The translations under genes were made by a program, and so were the position numbers. A stretch of 64,000 nt of DNA from Pegoplata infirma. Lineage: Eukaryota > Arthropoda > Insecta > Diptera > Anthomyiidae. Numbering within the stretch: position 1 is the stretch's first letter; every line of letters starts with the position of its first letter. The notes beneath the pieces are model-generated. The model searched no databases. It saw only the letters and a list, made by a program, of their open reading frames with translations, and was not told the origin of the DNA. Location of the stretch: assembly GCA_963921195.1 (NCBI GenBank), contig OY992538.1, forward strand, positions 230,447,462-230,511,461, read 5' to 3'. Of the stretch, positions 55,370 to 64,000 are shown piece after piece.

Positions 55370-55884
55370 TATATATATAAAAAATTTTAAAACTGATAGT
55401 ATCTCATGTGAAAAATACCTCGAATAAGAGAATACGAATTTTTTAGTAGAAATCTGTTTCAAAATTTTTCGATCGAAAAAAATGTTTTAAAATCTGAAAT
55501 TTTTTCGACAGGGAAAATTTTCGGCTTAAAACGACTAAAGCCGCATGTTTTTTGCAGAATTTTTTTTTAGTATATTAATTATTATAGTCAATCTGGTAGC
55601 ACTCAATTTTTAAATTTGGCAGCAATTTTTAATTTATTTTTGAAAAATTTTTCAGAATCTCAATATTTTTGAATCTGACGATTTCTCACGTGAAAAATGT
55701 CTCAAAATGAGAATTTTTAAATAGAAAAATTGTCTCAAAATTTTTTGATTGAAAAAATCTCTCAGAATCTGATATTTTTATGACAGGAAAATTTTTGACT
55801 TAAAAAAATTTTAAGTAGTATATTATTAATTCTTGTAAATCTGGCAGCACTAAATTTGGAAATCTGGCAATACATTTCAATTTA

Positions 55885-56511
55885 TTTTTTAAAATTATAT
55901 TTCATTTTAAGGCTGGAAGTATCAAAGCTCAGTTAAATTGTACTTTATCATACAAATTTTGAAATAAAGCTCCGTTAAATTCACAGTTAGCACCAAAAAG
56001 AAGATTGAGTAAGCCGTCTAAAAATAAGGCAATTTTTTGTTTCAGTCGACAAAAAATCAACTCAGCCGATCAAATTATAGGTCACAGCTGACTTTGAGCT
56101 AAAAATGGTCAGAGGAAGGATAAATTTAAGAACTGGAGACTTTGTAGAAATTTTTATAAAAATCTGAGACTTCAGAAGAAAAAATTGCCAAAATAACACT
56201 AAATCAGAAGGAAAATTTCGGAAATTTCTAAAAAATTTAAGAAAATTCAGAAAATTAAAAAAAAGTAGAAATTCAAGTGAATCCAAAACATTTCAAAAAT
56301 AAGATAAATTCAGAAAAATCTAGAACTTTCTACAAAAATCAGGAAAACTAAAAAAATTATCACAAAAATCGCAAACAATCACATAAGAACGAAAACAGGA
56401 AAGTTCAGAAAAAAATCTGATAAGTTTAGAAAAATGCAGGTCAATTCAGAAAAACTAAGAAATCAGGATATGGAAAAATATAAACATTATTCGGACAAAA
56501 AACTAAAAATT
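55885..56511. other. AT-rich DNA upstream of the SINE
   Basis: 56100-56470 is a loose array of TCAGAAAAA / AAAAATTCAGAA motifs. No gene seen. Confidence 0.4.
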
Positions 56512-56523
56512 AAATAAAAAACA

Positions 56524-56719
56524 CAGGCGCCCCAGTAGGCCAGTTGGTAGCGTGCTAGCCTATGAGTCTGGGGGTTGTGGGTTCGATTCCCACCAGAGGC
56601 CTTGGTCTGTTTCGCTACAACGAGACGAAGGTCATTGTTACCAGTTCTCGGTTAGGTAAAATTAGTATATGATTTGTAATTATATGTTAATTCTTAATAA
56701 AATAAAATAAATAAAAAAT
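56524..56719 (+). mobile_element. tRNA-derived SINE, full length with 12 bp TSD
   Basis: tRNA-like head: A box-like TAGGCCAGTTGG, B box GGTTCGATTCC in a perfect GTGGG-TTCGATT-CCCAC T-arm. A unique body (GAGGCCTTGGTCTGTTTCGC) and an AT-rich tail with AATAAAATAAAATAAA follow. Flanked by identical AAATAAAAAACA at 56512-56523 and 56720-56731. SINEs are moved by LINE machinery; no partner LINE is visible here. Confidence 0.88.
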
Positions 56720-56739
56720 AAATAAAAAACAAAAAAGTT

Positions 56740-57600
56740 AAGAAACTATTAGAGAAATTATCAGAGAAATTCAAAAGAAAAATTTGATAATTTTAAAAAA
56801 TGCTAAGTCTAAAAGAAAGGGTGGCGCTGGTCATCGGAAGATGTTTTCCTCACGATAAATGTAACCGAACTGATTTATAATGATTTGTGCACTTAAACAA
56901 TACAATTTTCTCATTATTAAAACATTACTTTATATCCACGCCCCCAAAAGAGGGCGGACCGAAAAAAGAAATTTAATCTTTTAGTCCACAGGGTGCAAGT
57001 AAAAGACTTTGAATGTCTTCTGACATAAAAATGTTCCATTTTTTTTAACGAAAATACAACAAAATTTAAATTTAAGGTTTTTTAGAGATTGGTTTAGTTC
57101 TTCAAGGGGGAACTTTTTTCCCCTGTTTCAATTTTGTCTGTTTTCGAAACTAGCCATCCTTTAAGACATATTCCTGCTAATTTCTGGAGTCTAGCTCTTT
57201 TAGTTTGGACTTCATTGGGCTTTCTACAAACAGACGGACGAAATAAGTGTGTTTTAAAAAGCAATATTGCCAAAACAGCGCTTTTTTAAACGCTTTTATC
57301 TTTAAGAAAATTGATTTTTATTTATGAAACCCAAAAGTTATTGAAAACAGTGATTATAAAATAATCGGGGCCCCAAAAGTTATTGAAAACAGTGTTTATA
57401 AAATAATCGGGGCCTCGGGAGGGAAATTTGTCATAGACCAGCATTATATTTTTCTGCAATTAGCACTACAACATTTTAAAAATTGTGACGAAATTATTAA
57501 GTGATTTTAATAACATAAATAAAAAATTAAAATCTTATCTATTGATAATTTTAAATTTTATGTTATCTCTCTAATATTTTTTATAAAATTCTAAACAATT
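56740..57600. other. P450 upstream DNA
   Basis: 56935-57300 resembles an old interspersed repeat (CCACGCCCCCAAAAGAGGGC, ACAAACAGACGGACGAAAT). A 41-42 bp tandem duplication follows at 57330-57412. No gene. Confidence 0.45.
57330..57412 (+). repeat. Two tandem 41-42 bp units
   Basis: CCCAAAAGTTATTGAAAACA..ATAATCGGGG occurs twice with a single A/T difference, about 190 bp before the P450 TATA box. Confidence 0.85.
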
Positions 57601-57636
57601 TATAAAATCAATTTTAGTTAATAACAACTTTCAATA
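57601..57636 (+). promoter_or_regulatory. P450 core promoter: TATA box and initiator
   Basis: TATAAAA at 57601-57607 is followed exactly 30 bp later by TCAATA at 57631-57636, a fair match to the fly initiator; start at A57633 would give a 5' UTR of about 58 nt. Another TATAAAA at 57582-57588 has no initiator partner. The spacing is the main support. Confidence 0.5.
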
Positions 57637-57690
57637 CAGAAAAGACCTTAAAAATTATATAAAGTCTAATAAAAACAAAATAGTCACAAA

Positions 57691-58771
57691 ATGTCAGTAG
57701 CTACAATTTTGATTTACACCATAATTACCTTAGTGACTTTGTTAATTTATCGTATCAAGAAAAAGTTTAACTATTGGAAGGAACAGGGAATACCACATGA
57801 TAAACCAAGTCTAATATGGGGCAATTTTCAAGGATTTCTAAAGACAAAAAATTTTGCAGATCTTACCATAGCACCTTATTTGAAATATAAAAGAACGGGA
57901 CCATTCTGTGGATTTTATTTTGTGCAAAAAACTGGGGTATTAATTGTGGATAAAGCTCTGGTGAAAAATGTTTTAATTAAAGATTTCTCAAATTTTACGG
58001 ATCGTGGTTTATTTCATAATGAAGAAGATGATCCCTTGACGGGACGTTTATTTTTGTTGGATGGTACAAAATGGAAAAATATGAGAAATAAATTATCACC
58101 CACCTTCTCATCGGGTAAAATGAAGGCCATGTATCCATTGGTTATAAATGTAGCCCAGGAACTGGTAAATGTATTTCGAGATATGAATAAAACAAATAAT
58201 GTGTTTGAAATCAAAGATCTGCTAGCCCGATTTACTACCGATGTTATAGGAATTTGTGCTTTTGGCATTAATTGTAACAGTTTAAAAGATCCCAATGCTG
58301 AATTTCGTATTATGGGTTTACGTTCTTTAACTGGTAATAGACATGGTAAACTAATAACTCGATTTATACAAAGTTTCCCCGATTTAGCCAGAAAATTACA
58401 CATGCGTATAATGCCGGATGATATAACCAATTTTTATATACGTATTGTCAAGGAAACTGTGGCTTATCGTCAAGCAAATAATATTAAAACAAATGATTTC
58501 ATAAGTATTTTATGTGATTTAAAAACCGAAACAGCTGATGAAAAAGTTAAAAAATTAACTGTAGAACAAATGGCCGCCCAGGCATTTGTATTCTTTTTGG
58601 GTGGCTTTGAAACTTCATCATCTACCATGGGATTTGCTTTATATGAATTGGCTTTAAATGAAGAAATACAAGATAAATTGCGCCAGGAAATCAATGATGT
58701 TTTTAAAGAGGATACAGAAATTGATTATGAATCAATGCATAATATGCCTTATATGGGTCAGGTTATATCAG
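57691..58771 (+). CDS. P450 exon 1 (residues 1-360)
   Basis: ATG at 57691 has CACAAA before it, a good fly start context, and begins the membrane anchor. The exon ends GTTATATCAG|GTAAGT. Reading on past the donor would give a 413-residue product with no haem loop, so the donor is certainly used. Confidence 0.95.
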
Positions 58772-61606
58772 GTAAGTTTCGTTTTTTTTTAAACACCAAA
58801 AAATACAGAGAACAAATGTATTTTGTTGTATTAACAAACAATTTAATTGTATTAACAAATTGTGCTTTAAGTACAATTAAAAAAGACGTAACTAAAATTT
58901 GGCAAAAAAATGTTCTTAAAAATATATTATGAATTTTCTTATGGAATATCTATACATCTGGCGACCCCATTGGCTCCTTATTCTGAATCTAAAATTTGGA
59001 AATTATCAAGATTTTATGAGCTCTTGACTCGCAACACAAGACCGTAAAATACCCCGAAGCCCTCCGAGCAACAGTTTTCGAGTTATTCAGTTTTTCAAAT
59101 TCTCAAGAACTTATTAGACCCCTTAATTTCCGTATCTCGAAAACTAAGCAAGGGAGAACCAATGGGTCTCAATTAAAGGACCCAATGGGGACGGAAGCGA
59201 ACGGGGTTTGGGCCCATGGGTTCCGAACCCAATTGGTTCTGAATAAACCCTTGTTTTTAAATGTGTTTGTTCCGTTTTAAAGTTAAAATTGGCAACATAT
59301 TAAGTTATTTCGTTTTCCGTATTTTAAAGAAAAATGTGAACTATAACCAAAGAAAACAAGAATAGTAATTCTTCAGTTTCTTAAAACCAAAAATTTTTAT
59401 AACTTTGGTTTGTAACTTGGATAATAATTCACCTCGTGGTGAATAAAACCGTTTTTCATCAGCTGGTGAATAAAAAGTAATATAATTATTTTACAACAAA
59501 AAAAAAAATTTTTCATAAATTTTTTTCCATCAATTTTTTTTTTATCAAATTTTTTTTTCCATCAAATTTTTTTTTTTTTTCATCAAACTTTTTTTCATCA
59601 ATTTTTTTTTTTTTCATAAAATTTTTTTTTTCATTAAACTTTTTTTTTCATTTTTTTTATTAAATTTATTATTTCATCAATTTTTTTTTATGAAATTTTT
59701 TTTTTGTCATCAATTTTTTTTTCATCAATTTTTTTTTGTCATCAAACTTTTATTTTTTTTAATCAATTTTTTTTCCATAATTTTTTTTTTTTCCATCAAA
59801 TTTTGTTCATCAAATTTTTTTTTCATAAATTTTTTTTTCATTCATTTTTTTTTTTCATTAAATTTTTTTTTTAACCAAATTTTTTTTTTTTTTCGTAAAT
59901 TTTTTTTTATCATATTTTTTTCATCAATTTTTTTCATCAAATTTTTTTATTATCAATTTTTTTTTCACCAAAAAGAATTTTTTTTTCTTATTTTTTTTAC
60001 ATCAAAAATTTTTTCTTTTCATCAAAAGAATTCATCAAAAACTTTTTTTCATCAAATTTTTTTTTCACCAAAAATTTTGGGGTTATTTAATTTTTTTTAA
60101 CATAATTTTGTTTTTCGTGAAAAAAAAAAAAAATTTTTTCTACCAAAACTACTTTTTCACCAAGTCTAAGCTTTTCGCAGAAAAATTTTCCATTTGTTTA
60201 ACAAATGTACATAAAACAAGTGAGTGTTATATTTTTGGTGCCGAATCTTTTATACTCTCCAAAATGAAAAAACGCTTTTTATACCCTCCAACCACAGTAT
60301 GGGGGTATACTCACTTTCTTATTCCGTTTTTTTTTTTTCCCAAGGGGTGATCTAGCCCTAACGGCCGGCACTGCGACCCTTATGGGTCTTTTGTGCCATT
60401 CCGTTTGTAACGCATCGAAATATCGGTCGGGGACCCCATAAAGTATATTATTGATATATATTATTGATCCATGATCGATTCTAAAAGATTCTGTGAATGT
60501 CCGTCTGTCCGTTCGTCCGTTCGTCCGTCCGTCCGTCCATCTTTCTGTAGATGGCACGATGCAGTCCAAAATAAAAAAGCTATCCTCCTGAAATCTGGCA
60601 CGAATATGTCTTATGGACTTAGGCGGATTAAGTTCGGAAATGGGCAAAATCGGACAATTGGGAAAAAGTCCCCCTTGAAGAACTGAACCAACCTCTGAAA
60701 AAATACATTTTTTTACATGTTTTTTGTATTTTTGTTAAATAAATGAAACATTTGGTATATTTATCGCAATGGGAAGGTGCTCTAAACGCCCCCCACTGAT
60801 CCCATCACCCCCCCCCCCCCCCCCATAAAAAAACGCCCCTGAAATTTTATTTTTTTACATTTTGGAGGGTATAAAAATTCGGCACAGCCGAATTTAACAC
60901 TCTCACTTGTTTGGACTTATTTTTGCACTAACTTACGAAATGTACAGTGGTTTTTTAATTGGGTCCTCGACTGATATTTCAATTTGTTGTGCATGGAATA
61001 GCAAATACAACATTATTTTTTCTAAAAAACTTTGCTTTGATATAATGTTTTGGGCAAGAGTACAAAATTCGCAGGCATTTTTTTGTGTGTAAAATATCGA
61101 TTATTTTATTTGTTCATACAATTAATTTTTTTATTAGTGTGACAAAATTTTAATTGAAAATAAATCTACATTATTTTTTTTTTCCAGAAACCTTACGTAA
61201 ATATCCCATAGTACCCATAGTAACACGTCGTTGTTTGAATGAGTATGTAGTACCCGGTCATCCGAAATATGTTATCAAAAAAGCTATGCCTGTGATAATA
61301 CCCATCTATGCCATACACCATGATCCCGACTTTTATCCAGAACCTCAAATATTTGATCCAGATCGTTTTGAAGCTGAAAAAGTTAAGCAACGTGATCCCA
61401 TTGAATGGTTAGGATTTGGTGATGGTCCTCGCAATTGTATTGGCCTACGTTTTGGTCTAATGCAGACTCGTGTAGGTTTGACTTATTTATTACGTAACTT
61501 TAAGTTTTCCATTTGTGAGAGGACTGAAATACCTCTACAGTTAAACAAGGCTACGCCACTTTTAAGTCCCACAAATGGTATTTATTTAAAGGTGGAATCT
61601 ATTTAA
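57691..61606 (+). CDS. CYP6-like cytochrome P450 (two exons, 499 aa)
   Basis: Microsomal haem monooxygenase of the insect CYP6 type (clan 3), a group oxidising plant toxins, insecticides and endogenous lipids with electrons from P450 reductase. Join 57691-58771 and 61188-61606 (phase 1, GAA codon split, GT-AG). Residues 3-20 form an ER membrane anchor, followed by basic RIKKKF and a proline hinge. Helix C WxxxR is W128/R132, helix I oxygen-binding GGFETS 304-309, helix K ExxR E361-R364, PxRF 418-421, and haem loop FGDGPRNCIG 437-446 with ligand Cys444. Length is usual for CYP6, and the intron sits just before ETLR, as expected for this family. Oddity: the residue before Phe437 is Gly436, where Pro is the rule. 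Subfamily cannot be assigned by eye. Confidence 0.94.
58950..59240 (+). repeat. Repeat fragment with CCAATGGG motifs in the P450 intron
   Basis: Shares TATCTCGAAAACTAAGC and GGGACCCATTGG-like text with 22280-22440 and 23280-23440. Family not recognised. Confidence 0.55.
59490..60260 (-). repeat. (TTTTTTCATCAAA)n minisatellite and element end in the P450 intron
   Basis: About 600 bp of T-runs punctuated by CATCAA / CATAAA, then AACTACTTTTTCACCAAGTC, TAAGCTTTTCGCAG and a ACAAATGTACATAAAACAAG end. The inverted copy is at 63500-63890. The long open frame 59690-60100 is this repeat. Confidence 0.75.
60271..60914 (+). mobile_element. mini-me variant (GGCACAGCCGAATTT end) in the P450 intron
   Basis: Starts TTTTATACCCTCCAACC; core and (GTCC)n at 60501-60540; poly-C at about 60808-60823; ends ATTCGGCACAGCCGAATTTA, ACACTCTCACTTGTTT. 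Same variant as 48670-50860. It carries the 71 bp insertion 60327-60397. Confidence 0.82.
60327..60397 (-). mobile_element. 71 bp retroposon 3' tail with poly(A), TSD ATTCCG
   Basis: On the minus strand: GC-rich text with CAGTGCCGGCCGTTAGGGCT and GATCACCCC, followed by a poly(A) run. Flanked by ATTCCG at 60321-60326 and 60398-60403, doubled from the single ATTCCG in other mini-me copies. Looks like a strongly 5'-truncated LINE or SINE end; the family is not recognised. Confidence 0.7.
61188..61606 (+). CDS. P450 exon 2 (haem-binding part, residues 361-499)
   Basis: The acceptor is a T-rich tract ending TTCCAG at 61187. It starts ETLRKYPIVPIVTRRC and ends KVESI with TAA at 61604-61606. It contains ExxR, DPDRF and the Cys444 haem loop. 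Confidence 0.95.
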
Positions 61607-61622
61607 GTTGAAGTTATTTTTT

Positions 61623-61628
61623 AATAAA
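61623..61628 (+). terminator. P450 polyadenylation signal AATAAA
   Basis: Canonical AATAAA 17 bases after the stop codon, the only one close to the gene end; it implies a very short 3' UTR. Confidence 0.65.
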
Positions 61629-61629
61629 A

Positions 61630-62371
61630 TGTAAATTAAAAAGTAATTTAAAAAAAATTTTAATTTTATTTATTGAAGTTTTCAGAAGGAGTTTGTTATT
61701 GGTGGGAGTTCTATGTCATAAGCTTTCAACTATTTAACCTTTGATTTCTCAGATTCAGAGACTTAATACTAACAGTGATACTAACTCTCTCAATTATCAA
61801 AATTTTTCTTTTCTCGAATTATTCAAATTTCTTAGCAAGACAAAAGTGAAAATTTCTGTTTTATTCTTTATTTTATAAGTTCACTAAACTTTTCTAATTC
61901 CCAAATATCAAATGCCATGAAAGAATTCTAAAAAAAAAAATTCATATGTCAAACCCTATTTATTGTTTTCGTTATTTTTCTTATCGCCACTTTATGCAAA
62001 GTAAAAAATCGCTTTTTCAGATATTTTAAGTAACTTTGCATTTTATTGTATCTATAATTAGCTAGTTAAACTTTAAAAAAAAATACAATTTTAGCATTAA
62101 GTAATTTGAAAGGCAACATTTGATGTGAAATGAACGTGATCTTCACAATGTTTTTAAAGTAAATAAATAGACAGACTGAGATATGCACAATAACAAAAAA
62201 AAATAAAAAATTGCGAAATCTGCATAATATATGATCAAAAGAATTGAATATCAGATTTGACACAGCATTATGCAAAGGGTTTTTAAATAAAGTGACAGAT
62301 TGAATATGGAAAGGGAAGAGTTTTACAGTCGGAGGTTAAGAAAAAAAGTGGACATTTTTCTGATCTAACAA
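61630..62371. other. P450 3' flank, AT-rich
   Basis: Nothing recognisable in either strand: no frame, RNA or repeat boundary. Confidence 0.4.
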
Positions 62372-63290
62372 CACTGTGCTAGTCGCGAAAATTAACAAGC
62401 TGGGCACTCTGCTGGTAAAGCTAATTCGGTTACGCTGAATTCAATGGTGCTAGCCGTTTTTAGAAGTTAGCGCTCGTATTCGCGATATTTGCGATTTAAA
62501 ATTATAAAGCCTAGGTACTACAAAAATTAATTGTTTATGCTTTTGGTATAGTTTTTAAATATAAATTTAGAAAAAGCATTGTTTTTTATCGCGAAAAAAA
62601 AATTTTCCTCGAAAAAACAAAAAAATTTACGCAAAAAAAAAACCCGCGAAAAAAAAATTTTTCCACGAATTTTGTGTCTGTAATGTATCGTATTCTAGTC
62701 ATTTTCATAAATTAATAGCAAAATAAAAACTGGAAAAAAATGTTGCGAAAAAAATTCGCGAAAAAAATGTTCGGCGAATAAAAATTTTTGTTTGTATATT
62801 CAATAAAGTTTAGATGATAAACATTCATAAATTATCTAAATAATATAAAAAAAATAGTTTTTTTTACTTAAAAAAAAATAATCGCGAATATCGCTAATGC
62901 ATACGCTAACTTTGAAACAACTGATATTACAATGGGATTTGGTGTACACGAACTAGCTTTACGGGTGTCGTCAATTCAAATCAAACTAAAAATATTTAAA
63001 TTGCACCAATTTTCTCACGAAAATAAGAATTTTTCGCAAACACAAAATTTTTTTCGCAAAAAAAAAATCACGGTACTATGGTTTGATAAGTTAGTTTAAC
63101 AGACTTGAATGGTTTTAAATTTAAAAAATTATCACAAAAGCTTAAAAATATCGTTTTTATTGTACTTGAGCACAAAAATTTTAAATCGCGAATACGAGAG
63201 CTAACTTCGAAAAGCGGCTAGCACCATTGAATTCAGTGTACTGTTAAATAAAAAAAGTGTCAAATTCTAGCAAAGTGCAATATTTCATGT
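62372..63290. mobile_element. GAAGTTAGCGCTCG element, copy 3, both ends present
   Basis: Left outer end CACTGTGCTAGTCGCGAAAA, GGGCACTCTGCTGGTAAAGC, GAATTCAATGGTGCTAGCCG, then GAAGTTAGCGCTCGTATTCG; right end TCGCGAATACGAGAGCTAAC, CGGCTAGCACCATTGAATTC, AGTGTCAAATTCTAGCAAAG. Interior carries CGCGAAAAAAAAA runs. No transposase. Confidence 0.75.
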
Positions 63291-63499
63291 TGCATAAAAC
63301 CGGTTTTATAAATTTAAGTTAATTACTCTATACAAATTCTCTCAAAAATGTTCTCCAGATTATCCAAAACATTAAATCATGATAATGTTTTGCGGAAGAT
63401 TTGGGTGTACTTGCCAAAGCAAAGTTTTTTTTAGAAAAACAAATTGAAATATCAGTCAAGGACCCCATTAAAAACCCAAAAGAGCTGTACATTTCATAA

Positions 63500-63888
63500 G
63501 TGAGTGCAAAAATAAGTGCAAAAAAGTGTTTTTACATTTTGGAGAGCATAAAAGATTCGGCCCCAAAGAATATAAGACTCTCACTTGTTTTATGTACATT
63601 TGATAAACAAATGGAACATTTTTATGCGAAAAGCTTAGACTTGGTGAAAAAGTAGTTTTGGTAAAAAAAACTATTTTTTTTTGACGAAAAACAATATTAT
63701 TTTAAAAAAATTTAATCAACCCAAAAATTTTAGGTGAACAAAAATTTTGATGAAAAAAGTTTTTGATGAAAAGAAAAATTTTTTGATGTAAAAAAAATTG
63801 ATGAAAAAAAAATTTTTTGGTGAGAAAAAAATTGATAATAACAAATTTGATGAAAAAAATTGATGTAAAAAAATATGATAAAAAAAAA
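63500..63888 (+). repeat. Inverted copy of the 59490-60260 repeat
   Basis: Ends ACTCTCACTTGTTTTATGTA, GAAAAGCTTAGACTTGGTGA, then a GATGAAAAAA minisatellite. Together with 59490-60260 it brackets the P450 second exon in inverted orientation. Confidence 0.75.
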
Positions 63889-64000
63889 CAAGTAAGAAAA
63901 TTATAGTCGGTCAAGACCGACCATATAATACCCTACACCAGAGTTTCCCGGAAAATGGGTCCCAAGTTCAAACATGGACTGATTAGATCTATATTTTGTC
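63889..64000 (+). mobile_element. Start of a TAGTCGGTCAAGACCGACC element, cut by window end
   Basis: Same left end as 20041: AACAAGTAAGAAAATTATAG, then CGGTCAAGACCGACC, CAAACATGGACTGATTAGAT. Confidence 0.75.

Noticed and set aside
56524..56600. A functional tRNA gene
   Set aside because: T-arm is perfect, but acceptor and anticodon stems are not, and a body and AT-rich tail with target duplications follow: a SINE.
57656..57664. TATATAAAG as the P450 TATA box
   Set aside because: Only 27 bp before the ATG, which would put the start of transcription at the start codon; TATAAAA at 57601 with an initiator at 57631 fits better.
57691..58932. A complete 413-residue P450-like protein
   Set aside because: The frame runs past the GT donor at 58772 into intron sequence and would lack the ExxR and haem-binding parts, which follow in phase at 61188.
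59690..60100. A 136-codon frame rich in Phe, Ile and Ser, membrane-like
   Set aside because: Direct reading of the T-rich CATCAA minisatellite; simple-sequence artefact.

Overview
The window looks like a piece of a large, very AT-rich, repeat-swollen genome of a higher fly (Brachycera). A calyptrate such as a blowfly or house-fly relative is the best guess. Evidence: small introns of 60-80 bp beside introns of up to 14 kb, a fly Kank orthologue, an insect CYP6-type cytochrome P450, and many copies of a (TA)n / conserved core / (GTCY)n element of the mini-me / DINE-1 (Helentron-related) type. The species assignment is inference.

Two protein-coding genes can be read. (1) Kank, minus strand, eight coding exons from 33317 down to 3738. 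All splice phases agree and the joined frame gives 1150 residues: proline-rich N-terminal part, coiled coil, long Ser/Thr-rich region with degenerate GTQ/CQT/CNT motifs, then the KANK linker and five C-terminal ankyrin repeats. An N-terminal KN (talin-binding) motif was not found. (2) A CYP6-like P450, plus strand, two exons 57691-58771 and 61188-61606, 499 residues, all main P450 motifs present, with a 2.4 kb repeat-filled intron.

Layout: 1-3737 Kank 3' flank (old repeats, a tandem array, 3' UTR); 3738-33317 Kank (about 26 kb of the 29.6 kb is intron, mostly transposon relics); 33318-34471 probable Kank 5' UTR and upstream DNA; 34472-55400 a gene-poor block of nested elements, including a 6 kb inverted repeat at 38902-44868; 55400-57690 P450 upstream DNA with an intact SINE; 57691-61606 P450; 61607-64000 repeats.

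The outstanding property is the density of foldback elements (long, near-perfect inverted repeats) nested in each other. Several insertions can be proved inside the window, because both the target-site duplication and an uninterrupted copy of the target are present. One terminal motif, CCCRNGTAAAAA flanked by TA, bounds four elements with unrelated interiors, one sitting inside another. A 1336 bp palindrome in Kank intron 2 has about 650 bp arms, each carrying a tRNA-like Pol III B box. Transcription of Kank would place several long hairpins in its pre-mRNA. No autonomous transposase, reverse transcriptase, CRISPR array or functional tRNA gene was recognised.
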